Source of the DNA: Bacillota bacterium
GTDB lineage: Bacteria > Bacillota > Bacilli > Desulfuribacillales > Desulfuribacillaceae
Assembly (NCBI GenBank): GCA_023388635.1
Contig: JAEWFW010000041.1
Span: 1-22,393 of the forward strand
DNA: 22,393 nucleotides
Direction of reading: 5' to 3'
Shown: in pieces, positions 13,155 through 22,316 of the stretch
Layout: every line of letters begins with the position of its first letter
Numbering within the stretch: position 1 is the stretch's first letter
Notes under the pieces: model-generated
Told to the model about the DNA's origin: nothing
Database searches by the model: none
The model's input: only the letters and a program-made list of their open reading frames with translations
Made by a program: the position numbers and the translations under genes

Positions 13155-16100
13155 CTACTGCAACCTATGTTTACCACTAAATAGATTGTAAAGCACTTGC
13201 GCCATCTCCGCACGGGTAGCTGTGTTCTTAGGGTGCAATGCATCGTTATTGCCGACAACTGTCCCTGTTTCAACCATAAATGTCAATGCCTCTGTAGCCC
13301 ATGAATCAATTTGCTCAAAATCGGTAAATTCCGTTATTTTCTTTCCATAATCGCCATTTGGCAATTGGTTGACAAATTGGAACGTATTGTACAGCAGCGT
13401 GAACATTTCTTGGCGGCTAATCTGGCTTTCGGGTGCGAATTGATTGTCTCCTACTCCTTTTGTGATTCCAAACCGCTTTGCCGTTGCAAGATAGCCTGTA
13501 TAGTAGGTGTTACCAGCATCGATAAAATTGTCGACTGGGTTCTCATCCGGCAAAACGTCGTAAGCACGCATTAGCAGAACCAACAGCTGAGCACGCGTCA
13601 ACGGTATGTTAGGACTATAGTTTCCTTCGCCCGTACCATAGGTAATCTCACGTGCCGCAATAAAAGTAATGGCTTTATAATGCCATGACTCTGCTGTAAC
13701 ATCACTGAAACTAACTGGATTGTAGCCAACCGCATACATTGAGAAATGGTTAGTTGTGAACCAAATCATACCGCTGGCAGAGTCATAACTACAGCTCTTA
13801 ACAATCTCCAGTCTACCCTCTTCATTGATATAACAAATGATAATCGAGTTCAAGTCCTCGCCATCTTCAGGTGTGTACGGTATTCCGACTGTAACATTTC
13901 CAGAAAACTGCTCAACATCCTTACCACCACGAGAGACAGTGAAATCAAATACTGGGCGGTTGCCTACCTGCTGTTGAACATCGGCTGATAGCGCTGACGT
14001 ATCCATACGGGATATATCCAGTGTTAAATCATCGCTAGTGTCAGCAAGCAGTCCTTCCAGAGTCCTATCATCAAACATAACAGTAGCTATAGGCGTAACA
14101 ATTGTCAATTGACGGACTTGAGCCGCTTTCATTTCTGCCAGAGCCTCTGGTAATAAGACAGTATCAACCGAGCCTGCTTGTGCCAGTGCTTCGACTTGTA
14201 TGGTGAGCTTTACTCCATCATCTTGTTGTTGCTCCAATGCTGCAGCAATCTGCCCACCAGTTACGGTAGCCGATGCATTGCCGCTATCTTCAAGTTTGGC
14301 ATGTACCGTAATAACTCCATTCACTACTGAATTTTGAGTAGTATCATTTCGCCCTGGTGGTGTAGCGTTGTCATCCTCTTGATCCTCAGGTGACGTAGGT
14401 GTGGTGCTGCCACCAACCTGAACGGTAAAACTACGCTGACGAACAGCCTCTTCCGCAATCGTCGCTAAGCTATTGATCCTCTGGAAGCCTGAGGCTTTCA
14501 TAATCAACCCACTTGTAGGTGGCAAAGCATACACCGTAATGGTAGCCTTGCCGTTCTTCAAGCCAGTCAGTTCTCCATCATATATATCTGCAACCGAATC
14601 ATCGCTTGATACATAGACAAGGCTCGCTTGCCCAATAGCTGCATCCTTGTAAGAGAATGTAGGTTCAACGATCATTGTACCGCCAGCATACAGATTCACT
14701 TGGGCAGGCAATTCCCTGCCACCAGACATGAGTGAAAAATCAAGAATATTTTTCATTATGTCCATGCTAGCCGCCGAAGCACTTCTCTCGCACGAGACAA
14801 CTGACCCTGTTCCGCTTTCCGAATTCACCGATAGTGACAGTGTCTCTGTAACAGATCCATCTTCATTAGTGACAGACTTGAACTTATCTTTCATAGTATC
14901 TGTCAATTTAAATTCAATCTCAAAGACGTATTCCTCGCCGATATCCAAGCTATCAAGCATAAAGCTATACATAAGCTCTCCGCCAGCTTCCACCTTTATT
15001 TCAGCATTTTCAGCCCTAAGGTTACCTTCATTTACAGCCTTTCCAAATATTCGCACTGTGCTTCTATCCACTAATTCAGCTTTTGCATCATTTATATCGA
15101 TTACACTACCCACAGGAACCTCCTGCTCTGCTGTGGCAAGAACCGTATCTTCATATAAAAGCTCTGCTCGCAGACGAATTCCTGTCAGATTGTCCGGAGC
15201 TTCCCAAAGGTATGTGAAGCTACTATGTTCACCTCCCACAAGACTTAGCTGGAATCCGGCAATGCTATCTTCACCGTTATCTGTCACTTGATAAATTTGC
15301 ATCGATAATGGATTCAGTGCGCTCAACGCTAGATTCTCTACAGAAACTTTTACAGGAACTATACCGTTTGGCTGCGGCATTTCTATAGGAGACATCTTCA
15401 GACCGGCGCGCATTCTATTCACATCGTAATCAGCAGTCATAAGTACCCGCGCATCAATATCTTCCATTACAATCTGTCCTAACAAGCCACTGTCCGGATC
15501 TGCTACTTCCTTATATGTGGACGGTCCTTTAACATAGACTGCTCTTAGACTGCCATTTGGCAGAATTTCGAAATCAATGTCGTTATAGTTGGCCCCTGTG
15601 CTCTCTGTAACCTGAATCGGATTGCTCCAGTCAGCAGGGCGGTATGTCTTTTCGATTACATCGCCGGCTTCTACATAACCGCTTGTGCCGTTAATATCCT
15701 TGACTTTATTATAATCAATCGTGTTGCCACTTTCGTCTTTATCAGGGTATACAAGTGGAGTAGTGCCGTCCTCTTCGTAAAACGTCTCTGTTGCTTCATC
15801 TGCTAAAGTCAGCCGTGCCGCATATATATGTTTTTCCTTAATTTGATTTTCAGCTAGGGCTGCTTCATCAGAATTCGGATCGATCCCCTCAACAGTTACA
15901 ACATCAGTTTCTCCCCAAAGAACATAGAGATTGTCAGCATCTGCCTTGACCATAAATTCGTTTGCACCATTTTCTGGTCGCACAGCTAGCTCTGGTCCAC
16001 GATAGGCGCCGTTGGCCTTATTCCAAACCATAACAGGAACAGACCCTTTCCCATCTTCTGCAACAGTAAACTCCAATAGCGCCTCTCGTATCAGATAACC

Positions 16101-19100
16101 CACATCGAAGGACTGTATCTCTCCGTTTTCTCCAAAGAATAGGTATAAGGTATCGTTAAACTCAGCAAATACTAGATTATACAGTCTACTATCGTTGTCA
16201 GTAATACGTATGGCCGGATAAAAAATCTGCTCGTCAAAATCGTAAAGCTGGATAAACAGCTCCTGATCTGCTGTCGTATTTGTTTGCCCATCCATATCAA
16301 TTGCATACGCCATCGCCGCAAAGTTTTCATACCCGACAGCATTGTAGTCGGTAATGTATGGGTCTGAATAAGGAAGCGGAGTAAGAGCTACTTCACTAGT
16401 GACAGGTTCCCTCATCCATATTCCTGTAGCAGAATCGATAAAGTCTCCGTCCGCCTTTACATAGGTCGATACATCAATAAACCCTTGATCATAGAGACCT
16501 GTCGTCGGAGTGACTTCGTCCCAGCATTCGTTTTCAAAATCATAGAAGCGATAGGCTAATGTCGAATAATAAGGATTCAGTATATCGCCCAAAACCTCGC
16601 TGTCATCAATGGCTTTATATTCAGTTTTCTTATAAACGATCATCAGTCGATCTTTTCCTGCAGCATCCTGTGTATACACTACATAAGGCTCTGTATCAGC
16701 ATAGTAATCAGGTGCCGCATCAGTATCACCGACCGTCTTATGGGTTACATTCTGAACTTCGCCAAATTCCTTTGTAGCTTTATTAAAGAATCGAGTCTTA
16801 ATATCTTGATTGTTGAGAGTATCAAGCACACTATCGCCTGCTTCTATCTGAGAATCAGCACTTGACCAAGTCAACACTACCTTATCGCCTAGATCACATA
16901 ACCAAGGCAAACCATCGGTTGTATCGTCGTCATCCACCTTCTGGGGAGCAGTCCAGCGACTGCTATCATAGATTGAATAGTATAGCTGAATGCTGTTGCT
17001 ATATTCTTCAATACCACTGTCATCAAGGAACACAAGTAATTGGCTATCATCTCCAATAGTCGCTAACAGCGTGTATGGATAAGGATACGCTCCTTGACTT
17101 AAAATTTGCTCATTAAACGGCGGTGTAGTCAATCCACCCCTGAGTAATGCGCCGTCATTTGGCTGCCATAGACCACGCTCACGCAGATAATCACGTGATG
17201 ATATATTGTAAGCTTGTGCATCCTGATATAGAAACTCTGAATCTCCTAGCATATCAGAGATACTCGACCGCCCATATCCGAACAAGCTATAGGATTTTTG
17301 AGCTATTTCCCATGTATACTCATAAAATAATATCTGGAGAGTAAGCTTAGCAGTCAATTTAACATCTCCCGTACCCTTCCCCGATGTATAGAAGCGGAAA
17401 TCAAAAGCCGCCTTCCCGGAAACAGTTACGGATGCCCCACCACCCACCTTAGCTCCTGCCGATATTTCAATCGTCGGTTTAACAAATAGCGAGCCATAAA
17501 TCGTAAAATCACGTTCAAGATCATCGTCGTCCGCTTTGCTAAAATCGATTTCCCCTTCTCCGTTGAAAAATCTCTTTTTACCCTGATACTGCTCAATTAC
17601 CATAGTTGCTGTAATCTCACCCTTGAGCTCCAGTTCTATAAACAGAGTAATGCCAATAGGAGTAGGACGTTCCGCCGTCTTCTTATATGTACCATCCAGC
17701 GTTGCCGTCATGAACATCTCTTCAAAATAATAATCGCCTTCATGAAACTTCATGCGCAGGTATAGTGCTGTTGATATTCCGACCTCCCAATCACTCGTAA
17801 TCTTTGTAGCTTTCTTATTGGGTCCGTCCTTATCTACTGCCTTTTTACTGGTTTCATCTGTTTTATCCTTATCGCCGTCCTTCGCAGATTCCTTAATCTC
17901 ATCTGCTGCTGTACCGTCTTCGTCTTTCACTTTACCTTCATCTTCTAAGCTGTCTTGCCACTCTTTAGTAAAACCAAAGGCAATTAAAAATCCTTCCTTA
18001 GTTTCCTTACTATAATCCGATAGTTTTCCTGCTAATCCCAAATCAAAGGCCGCATCCACCGTTCCGACAAAATCGATTACAGGTTTCGCAGGCGTCTTGA
18101 AGGAATTAAGCAACGAAAATGTATCCAGCTTTCTCTTAAAATCGAAGCCAACCTTATGCTCCATATAGCGATTCCCATACTGATCCTCAATCTGCATCGT
18201 CATCCTGTCTCCCGGCAAAACTCCGTTTTCATCAGGGTTAAAGGTGAAGGAGAATATACCATTAGCCGGTCTTACCTCAAAGGGCATACCACGTAAGATT
18301 CCTTCCTTGGAGTATATACGTATCCAAGCTTTAGCAGGCGATAACCCCTGGGTGTTGGCATTCACCATAAATGTGAACTGATAATCTGTTTTAGAATTAT
18401 CAATCCTCGACGTATCGCTCTTGCCATTAACTTTGAAATCATAAGGAGTAAAGTTGCCATATTCATCAATAACAAAGTAAGTGTCATCATAGGATTTAAT
18501 ATATCCGCTATAGCTTACGCCATTATAGGTTATTAAAATATTGTAATGTTTCCCAATCTCAAAATCAGTATGTTTAATAGAGAAATATCCATCCTTATCT
18601 GTCACAGTCGTATGTCCATTTACATTTACCGACGCATTTGAAAGATTTACCTCTTTATAATTTTCCGGGCTTATTATATCCCGCGTACGCAACGTAACTG
18701 TGCCATGAACCTCGACTGGTAGCGCAGATTCAGACTTTCGCTCAAAGAAATAATAAATCAGCGGATGGTCATACTTCGAAATATAGTTGAAGGAATTTCC
18801 GACCACTGGTACTCTGCTAAAGCTATGTTCGTAAGCACGAAGATTATTTTTTTCCTCACGTGACAGGTCACCGTTCCCATCTAAATCGCCGGAATAATCT
18901 TGCCAAACAATGCGATATCCATCAGCAGGTATCCCTGTAAAGGAATATACTTGATTTGTATATACTGGTGAAAGTATAATCGGTCTGTCCTTATCCCCAG
19001 GGACAATATCTCCCTCTTTAGGTATATAGGCAACCGTGCCCATATCCTGTGCAGGACTGTTTGGGTATACCTTTGCCGTCAGTCTCTTATCATCAAATAG

Positions 19101-21758
19101 CATTGTAATCGTTGTTAAGGTTTTTTGCGGTGTGAACATCAGCTCGCCTGGCACAGCGGGATTCACACCAATATGATTTGCCTGTTCGGCATAAAAGCTT
19201 ACATATGGATCGGATAAATTATTAAGCGCTAAATTAATCTCACTATTATTGTCAAAATTTTGCATCCGGCGCTCGTGTGCGTTTGTTGGCAGCCATCCCT
19301 GGAACAAGGATCTCGGATTAATTCTTTCTACAGGTACTATATTAGTGTAGTTCAATGTCCCATAGCTATGTAAAGCCGACACCCCAGCGACCGCATTGCT
19401 ACCCTTTCCAACCACGCGAAAATCTAAGCTATCTAACATCCCAATATGCATTACAGTATTGCCTGGGAAGGTGTTGCCTATTGTCTCTCCTTTATTGGTG
19501 TCATATTCAAGTTTGACATAGGCATTTTTCGCCTTGTAAATAGGTACAATTCCAATCTGATCACCACTCATCAGCACCTCACTGAAAAGAACTGTTTTCC
19601 CATCAACATCCTTCAATTTATTTGTTCGAAGGTCATTCATATTAAGGCTTTCACCTTCGATTTTATAAAAGCCACCCGTACCCTTGCGCTCAATTTTATA
19701 GCCCCATAGATACACCTTCTGCATGACGTCCTGACTAAGACCATCAGCAAACTTTGGCGCGAAATATACCGTATCCTTCGCACTGTAAGCGCGCCTAGAT
19801 TCTCCAACCGCATCACCAAAGGTCAGACTGCCGATGTAGATGTAGCTACCGGCTTTTGATTGGTTCTTGGCCGTCCAGGTGCGGGGGACAACGCCACTGT
19901 CTGGATCCTCTGCCTCCTCCATATTCTTGAGCACGATAGTATATGCCCTTTCATAGAGCTTCACCCATTCAACACTGAGGGTTGCATTTATATCGCTGAA
20001 GATGTATTTAGGTTCAACTGCGAGGTAGAGTTTATTTTTTGTTCGATCTGATAAATGTATCGGTTGCATTGCCGCTTCGCCAAGCGAACGCTCTGATGTC
20101 TGCAAAATGTCATAGCCAGGGTATTGCCTAAACCAAAAATCATGGCGATCTCCGCTTTCTATATTATCTACATGATAATCTCCAGCGCCCAGGACGGCAT
20201 TTGCTCTATATCTTGCAAAATAATTATAGCTTCTTTCCCAAGACTCTAGCTTCCACTTGACACTGACATAATCTGCAGTAGAAAGATCCGCAGGAAAGCT
20301 CATATAGTTAGTATAATTGTCACTATGCTTCATTGCGCGGAAATCCCAAGCATTTACACTTACTGAAGCCAGACCATCCGAGCCGATAGTCACGTGCTCT
20401 GATGGCTCTAGATCCTCAGGTTTCAGTGTCTTTACAATATAGGTATTCCCATTCTTCGTAATAACATCCCGTTCGGAGCTAGCTTCCAAAAGATCCGATT
20501 CTGCCAGCATGAAAGGTTCACTCAATCGTGACATCATAGGTGACTGGGATGCTTCAATGGCGATTACCGTCTGTGTATTGCCACCAGCTATACTATCAGC
20601 ATTTTCGGAGTCCAATCTGACCAAAAACTGTCTTTCATCTCCTGTCTCCTCTGCCATCAGAGGAATACTGACTGTTTTCGTTTCTTGCCCTGGTACAAAC
20701 ATAAGCTCTTCTAATACCGGCTGATAGTCAATATCTGCCTCTGCCGATAGTGCTACTGTACCAAGCGTTACACTGCCGTAGCGATTAATCCCAGAAGTAC
20801 GTCGTACCGCTACATCTACACTGTCTGCTGGTCGCTGCACAGATATTTGTTTCTTTTCCAACTCAAAGATAACTGGTTCTTTAACATCATTATCTACGAT
20901 ATTCATGTAGCCTGCTGTATTTTCGCCAAGCGTCCCTCCTGCCATATCCAATAGCAACAATAGTACCTGCTCCTCATCCTCGGATATGTCATCATCAATA
21001 GTATGGAAACGCAGCTTTTTCATGTATTCTCCTTCAGCAAATTCGAATCGGTAAGTTACCCCAGGAAGCTCCTCATATAACTCCCGCTGTGCGGCAAGAG
21101 CAGCTGCCTGTTCCTCCTCATTCGGCTCACGCCAGTTATTGGTACGTTGGGATGTAGTTCCTGTAAAAGCATCCCGCGCCGCACGCAGCCCGCTCTTCTC
21201 TTCCTGCACCGGAGCAGCGAGCTCTAAATAGTCCGATCTTGCATCATATACCGATGATATAACAGTGTCATCCGCAATATTGACTTCTTCATCTATCGAA
21301 ATTGTACCATATACAGACGATATAACTGTGTCATCTACTTGCGGGAAGCTTTCAATCAGCGGTTTCGCTTCAGGATTTTCCGGCAACTCTTGCTGCTTAC
21401 GCCCCAAAGGTACGCTGATGGAATAGTCCAAACCGTATTTTGCGGAAATATCCACTGCTTTGAAGGTGACACTGGCCTCGCCAAGCGTGCCTCCCTTGCG
21501 TACAATGGCAAATTCCACAAATGATAAATCCTCGGATGTGCTCATCTTTGTAGTAAGAAACTCAAAAACTCCATTAGGGTACTCAGCCTCATCGACAGCT
21601 TGCTGTAGCGTTTCCCTAAGGAGCGCCTCGTCCTCCAGCCCTGCCCGTAACTCTGCCGCAAGAGCCTCCATAGGTAATGTGGTTAAAACCATACAGCATA
21701 CCATCAGCAATGCTATGACTTTTTTTACTTTTTTCCAACCGCCTCTACCTCTCTTCAT
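13155..21758 (-). CDS. Giant secreted surface protein with Calx-beta modules and three C-terminal SLH domains
   Basis: A 2867-residue exported protein, held on the cell wall by SLH domains that bind secondary wall polymer; its specific function is not recognised. In order: signal peptide 1-34 (twin lysines, hydrophobic core, ALA cleavage site); a Calx-beta-like module split by an insertion (about 55-291); a second Calx-beta module (about 295-402); EF-hand-like loop 958-969 (D, D, N, D, S, E at the binding positions); carboxypeptidase-regulatory-like fold about 1019-1095; charged Lys/Asp/Glu linker 1269-1319; a long beta-rich, propeller-like region about 1550-2080; Big_2-like domain about 2353-2413; Pro/Asp/Thr spacer 2450-2475; beta-rich stalk; SLH domains from 2684, 2745 and 2811 carrying TRAQ, SRQE and TRAE motifs. 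The ATG at 21758 follows GGGAGG with six-base spacing; 30 further upstream codons lack a ribosome site and precede the signal peptide. Single-gene transcription unit. Confidence 0.88.
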   Translation of the reverse strand: MKRGRGGWKKVKKVIALLMVCCMVLTTLPMEALAAELRAGLEDEALLRETLQQAVDEAEYPNGVFEFLTTKMSTSEDLSFVEFAIVRKGGTLGEASVTFKAVDISAKYGLDYSISVPLGRKQQELPENPEAKPLIESFPQVDDTVISSVYGTISIDEEVNIADDTVISSVYDARSDYLELAAPVQEEKSGLRAARDAFTGTTSQRTNNWREPNEEEQAAALAAQRELYEELPGVTYRFEFAEGEYMKKLRFHTIDDDISEDEEQVLLLLLDMAGGTLGENTAGYMNIVDNDVKEPVIFELEKKQISVQRPADSVDVAVRRTSGINRYGSVTLGTVALSAEADIDYQPVLEELMFVPGQETKTVSIPLMAEETGDERQFLVRLDSENADSIAGGNTQTVIAIEASQSPMMSRLSEPFMLAESDLLEASSERDVITKNGNTYIVKTLKPEDLEPSEHVTIGSDGLASVSVNAWDFRAMKHSDNYTNYMSFPADLSTADYVSVKWKLESWERSYNYFARYRANAVLGAGDYHVDNIESGDRHDFWFRQYPGYDILQTSERSLGEAAMQPIHLSDRTKNKLYLAVEPKYIFSDINATLSVEWVKLYERAYTIVLKNMEEAEDPDSGVVPRTWTAKNQSKAGSYIYIGSLTFGDAVGESRRAYSAKDTVYFAPKFADGLSQDVMQKVYLWGYKIERKGTGGFYKIEGESLNMNDLRTNKLKDVDGKTVLFSEVLMSGDQIGIVPIYKAKNAYVKLEYDTNKGETIGNTFPGNTVMHIGMLDSLDFRVVGKGSNAVAGVSALHSYGTLNYTNIVPVERINPRSLFQGWLPTNAHERRMQNFDNNSEINLALNNLSDPYVSFYAEQANHIGVNPAVPGELMFTPQKTLTTITMLFDDKRLTAKVYPNSPAQDMGTVAYIPKEGDIVPGDKDRPIILSPVYTNQVYSFTGIPADGYRIVWQDYSGDLDGNGDLSREEKNNLRAYEHSFSRVPVVGNSFNYISKYDHPLIYYFFERKSESALPVEVHGTVTLRTRDIISPENYKEVNLSNASVNVNGHTTVTDKDGYFSIKHTDFEIGKHYNILITYNGVSYSGYIKSYDDTYFVIDEYGNFTPYDFKVNGKSDTSRIDNSKTDYQFTFMVNANTQGLSPAKAWIRIYSKEGILRGMPFEVRPANGIFSFTFNPDENGVLPGDRMTMQIEDQYGNRYMEHKVGFDFKRKLDTFSLLNSFKTPAKPVIDFVGTVDAAFDLGLAGKLSDYSKETKEGFLIAFGFTKEWQDSLEDEGKVKDEDGTAADEIKESAKDGDKDKTDETSKKAVDKDGPNKKATKITSDWEVGISTALYLRMKFHEGDYYFEEMFMTATLDGTYKKTAERPTPIGITLFIELELKGEITATMVIEQYQGKKRFFNGEGEIDFSKADDDDLERDFTIYGSLFVKPTIEISAGAKVGGGASVTVSGKAAFDFRFYTSGKGTGDVKLTAKLTLQILFYEYTWEIAQKSYSLFGYGRSSISDMLGDSEFLYQDAQAYNISSRDYLRERGLWQPNDGALLRGGLTTPPFNEQILSQGAYPYPYTLLATIGDDSQLLVFLDDSGIEEYSNSIQLYYSIYDSSRWTAPQKVDDDDTTDGLPWLCDLGDKVVLTWSSADSQIEAGDSVLDTLNNQDIKTRFFNKATKEFGEVQNVTHKTVGDTDAAPDYYADTEPYVVYTQDAAGKDRLMIVYKKTEYKAIDDSEVLGDILNPYYSTLAYRFYDFENECWDEVTPTTGLYDQGFIDVSTYVKADGDFIDSATGIWMREPVTSEVALTPLPYSDPYITDYNAVGYENFAAMAYAIDMDGQTNTTADQELFIQLYDFDEQIFYPAIRITDNDSRLYNLVFAEFNDTLYLFFGENGEIQSFDVGYLIREALLEFTVAEDGKGSVPVMVWNKANGAYRGPELAVRPENGANEFMVKADADNLYVLWGETDVVTVEGIDPNSDEAALAENQIKEKHIYAARLTLADEATETFYEEDGTTPLVYPDKDESGNTIDYNKVKDINGTSGYVEAGDVIEKTYRPADWSNPIQVTESTGANYNDIDFEILPNGSLRAVYVKGPSTYKEVADPDSGLLGQIVMEDIDARVLMTADYDVNRMRAGLKMSPIEMPQPNGIVPVKVSVENLALSALNPLSMQIYQVTDNGEDSIAGFQLSLVGGEHSSFTYLWEAPDNLTGIRLRAELLYEDTVLATAEQEVPVGSVIDINDAKAELVDRSTVRIFGKAVNEGNLRAENAEIKVEAGGELMYSFMLDSLDIGEEYVFEIEFKLTDTMKDKFKSVTNEDGSVTETLSLSVNSESGTGSVVSCERSASAASMDIMKNILDFSLMSGGRELPAQVNLYAGGTMIVEPTFSYKDAAIGQASLVYVSSDDSVADIYDGELTGLKNGKATITVYALPPTSGLIMKASGFQRINSLATIAEEAVRQRSFTVQVGGSTTPTSPEDQEDDNATPPGRNDTTQNSVVNGVITVHAKLEDSGNASATVTGGQIAAALEQQQDDGVKLTIQVEALAQAGSVDTVLLPEALAEMKAAQVRQLTIVTPIATVMFDDRTLEGLLADTSDDLTLDISRMDTSALSADVQQQVGNRPVFDFTVSRGGKDVEQFSGNVTVGIPYTPEDGEDLNSIIICYINEEGRLEIVKSCSYDSASGMIWFTTNHFSMYAVGYNPVSFSDVTAESWHYKAITFIAAREITYGTGEGNYSPNIPLTRAQLLVLLMRAYDVLPDENPVDNFIDAGNTYYTGYLATAKRFGITKGVGDNQFAPESQISRQEMFTLLYNTFQFVNQLPNGDYGKKITEFTDFEQIDSWATEALTFMVETGTVVGNNDALHPKNTATRAEMAQVLYNLFSGKHRLQ
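21245..21335 (-). repeat. Tandem 63-bp repeat within the giant gene
   Basis: Two 28-base copies (21245-21272 and 21308-21335) with 63-bp period encode DDTVISSVY twice, 21 residues apart, in the segment that interrupts the first Calx-beta module. They differ at a few bases, including silent changes. Confidence 0.8.
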
Positions 21759-21849
21759 ACACACCCTCCCATTATTTTGCCTTTTCAGCTCGGCGATACC
21801 AATCTGTGCTATAAGCTGCAAAGTATATATAAACAAATAGCACGACATT

Positions 21850-21867
21850 ATATGACTGCAGTCATAT
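21850..21867. promoter_or_regulatory. 18-bp perfect palindrome downstream of the giant gene promoter (putative operator)
   Basis: ATATGACTGCAGTCATAT is identical on both strands. It lies about 3-20 bases after the predicted start site and about 90 bases before the ATG, a typical repressor position. It also overlaps a weaker alternative -10 (TATAAT, 21847-21852 on the minus strand). Confidence 0.5.
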
Positions 21868-21876
21868 TTTATATTG

Positions 21877-21905
21877 ATTATATATTCTCATGTATGGCAA
21901 TTCAA
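21877..21905 (-). promoter_or_regulatory. Promoter of the giant SLH protein gene
   Basis: On the minus strand TTGAAT (21900-21905), 17-base spacer, TATAAT (21877-21882). The leader is about 110 bases. The -35 end lies only about 20 bp from the IS1182 remnant's open frame. Confidence 0.65.
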
Positions 21906-21961
21906 TACAATTGTTTTATTAATATTGGAAATCTCTAGATAGAGAACAGAAAAATAGTAGG

Positions 21962-22171
21962 AACGAGTTAAATAAGGGGGAAAAGGCTAAGGGATGCTTG
22001 TCGGAGCACCCTTTTGGTACGGTCAAACGGTACCACGGAGCACACTATCTGTTATGCAAGGGGATCGAAAAAACCACAGCGGAGCTGGGGCTTAGTTTTC
22101 TTGCGTACAATTTACGGCGAGCGATCAATATAGTGGGCACGAAGAAGCTCTTGGAAGCAATTCAGGGGTAA
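21962..22171 (+). pseudogene. 3' remnant of an IS1182-type transposase
   Basis: The plus strand encodes about 69 residues ending in a stop at 22169-22171. The recognisable part runs SEHPFGTVKRYHGAHYLL, then KGIEKTTAELGLSFLAYNLRRAINIVG, the conserved C-terminus of IS1182-family transposases, including the Glu of EHPFG that contributes to the DDE active site. The frame is open upstream only to 21923 and there is no start codon or the rest of the gene, so at least 80 percent of the transposase is missing. The deletion end abuts the promoter of the giant surface gene. Confidence 0.82.
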
Positions 22172-22188
22172 TTCCCTGTTGCTTTTTT
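22163..22188 (+). terminator. Terminator overlapping the transposase remnant's stop codon
   Basis: CAGGGG (22163-22168) pairs with TTCCCTG (22173-22178) and is followed after four bases by six T (22183-22188). Short stem, moderate support. Confidence 0.4.
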
Positions 22189-22250
22189 ATGTTCCAAAGA
22201 AATAGATGCAAAATGTTCAAAAAATCTGCTTAAAAATCCCTAAAAAACGC

Positions 22251-22273
22251 AAAAAACCCTTATTGTATAAGGG
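22251..22273 (-). terminator. Minus-strand hairpin with T run
   Basis: On the minus strand CCCTTA (22268-22273) pairs with TAAGGG (22257-22262) over a five-base loop and is followed by six T (22251-22256). It would end a minus-strand transcript coming from beyond the window edge. Confidence 0.5.
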
Positions 22274-22316
22274 CACTGAAAAACCCCTGTTTCTCGAGAA
22301 CGGGGGTTTTTCAGTG
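22274..22316. repeat. 43-bp near-perfect hairpin, possible IS end structure or bidirectional terminator
   Basis: CACTGAAAAACCCC (22274-22287) and GGGGGTTTTTCAGTG (22302-22316) pair almost fully, with CTCGAG at the centre and one mismatch or bulge. It directly abuts the CCCTTA/TAAGGG hairpin. The element lies just past the IS1182 remnant, so it may be its terminal structure. The remaining 22317-22393 is AT-rich and shows no gene; its last bases (GAGGGCTATTTTTTT on the minus strand) could be the tail of another terminator cut by the window edge. Confidence 0.55.

Noticed and set aside
14728..15291. Plus-strand frame of 187 codons inside the giant gene
   Set aside because: Ser/Thr-rich translation with no family resemblance, fully inside a well-supported minus-strand gene; antisense shadow.
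21759..21848. Upstream start for the giant protein (30 extra residues)
   Set aside because: It would put 30 residues before a standard signal peptide; the ATG at 21758 has a strong GGGAGG site.
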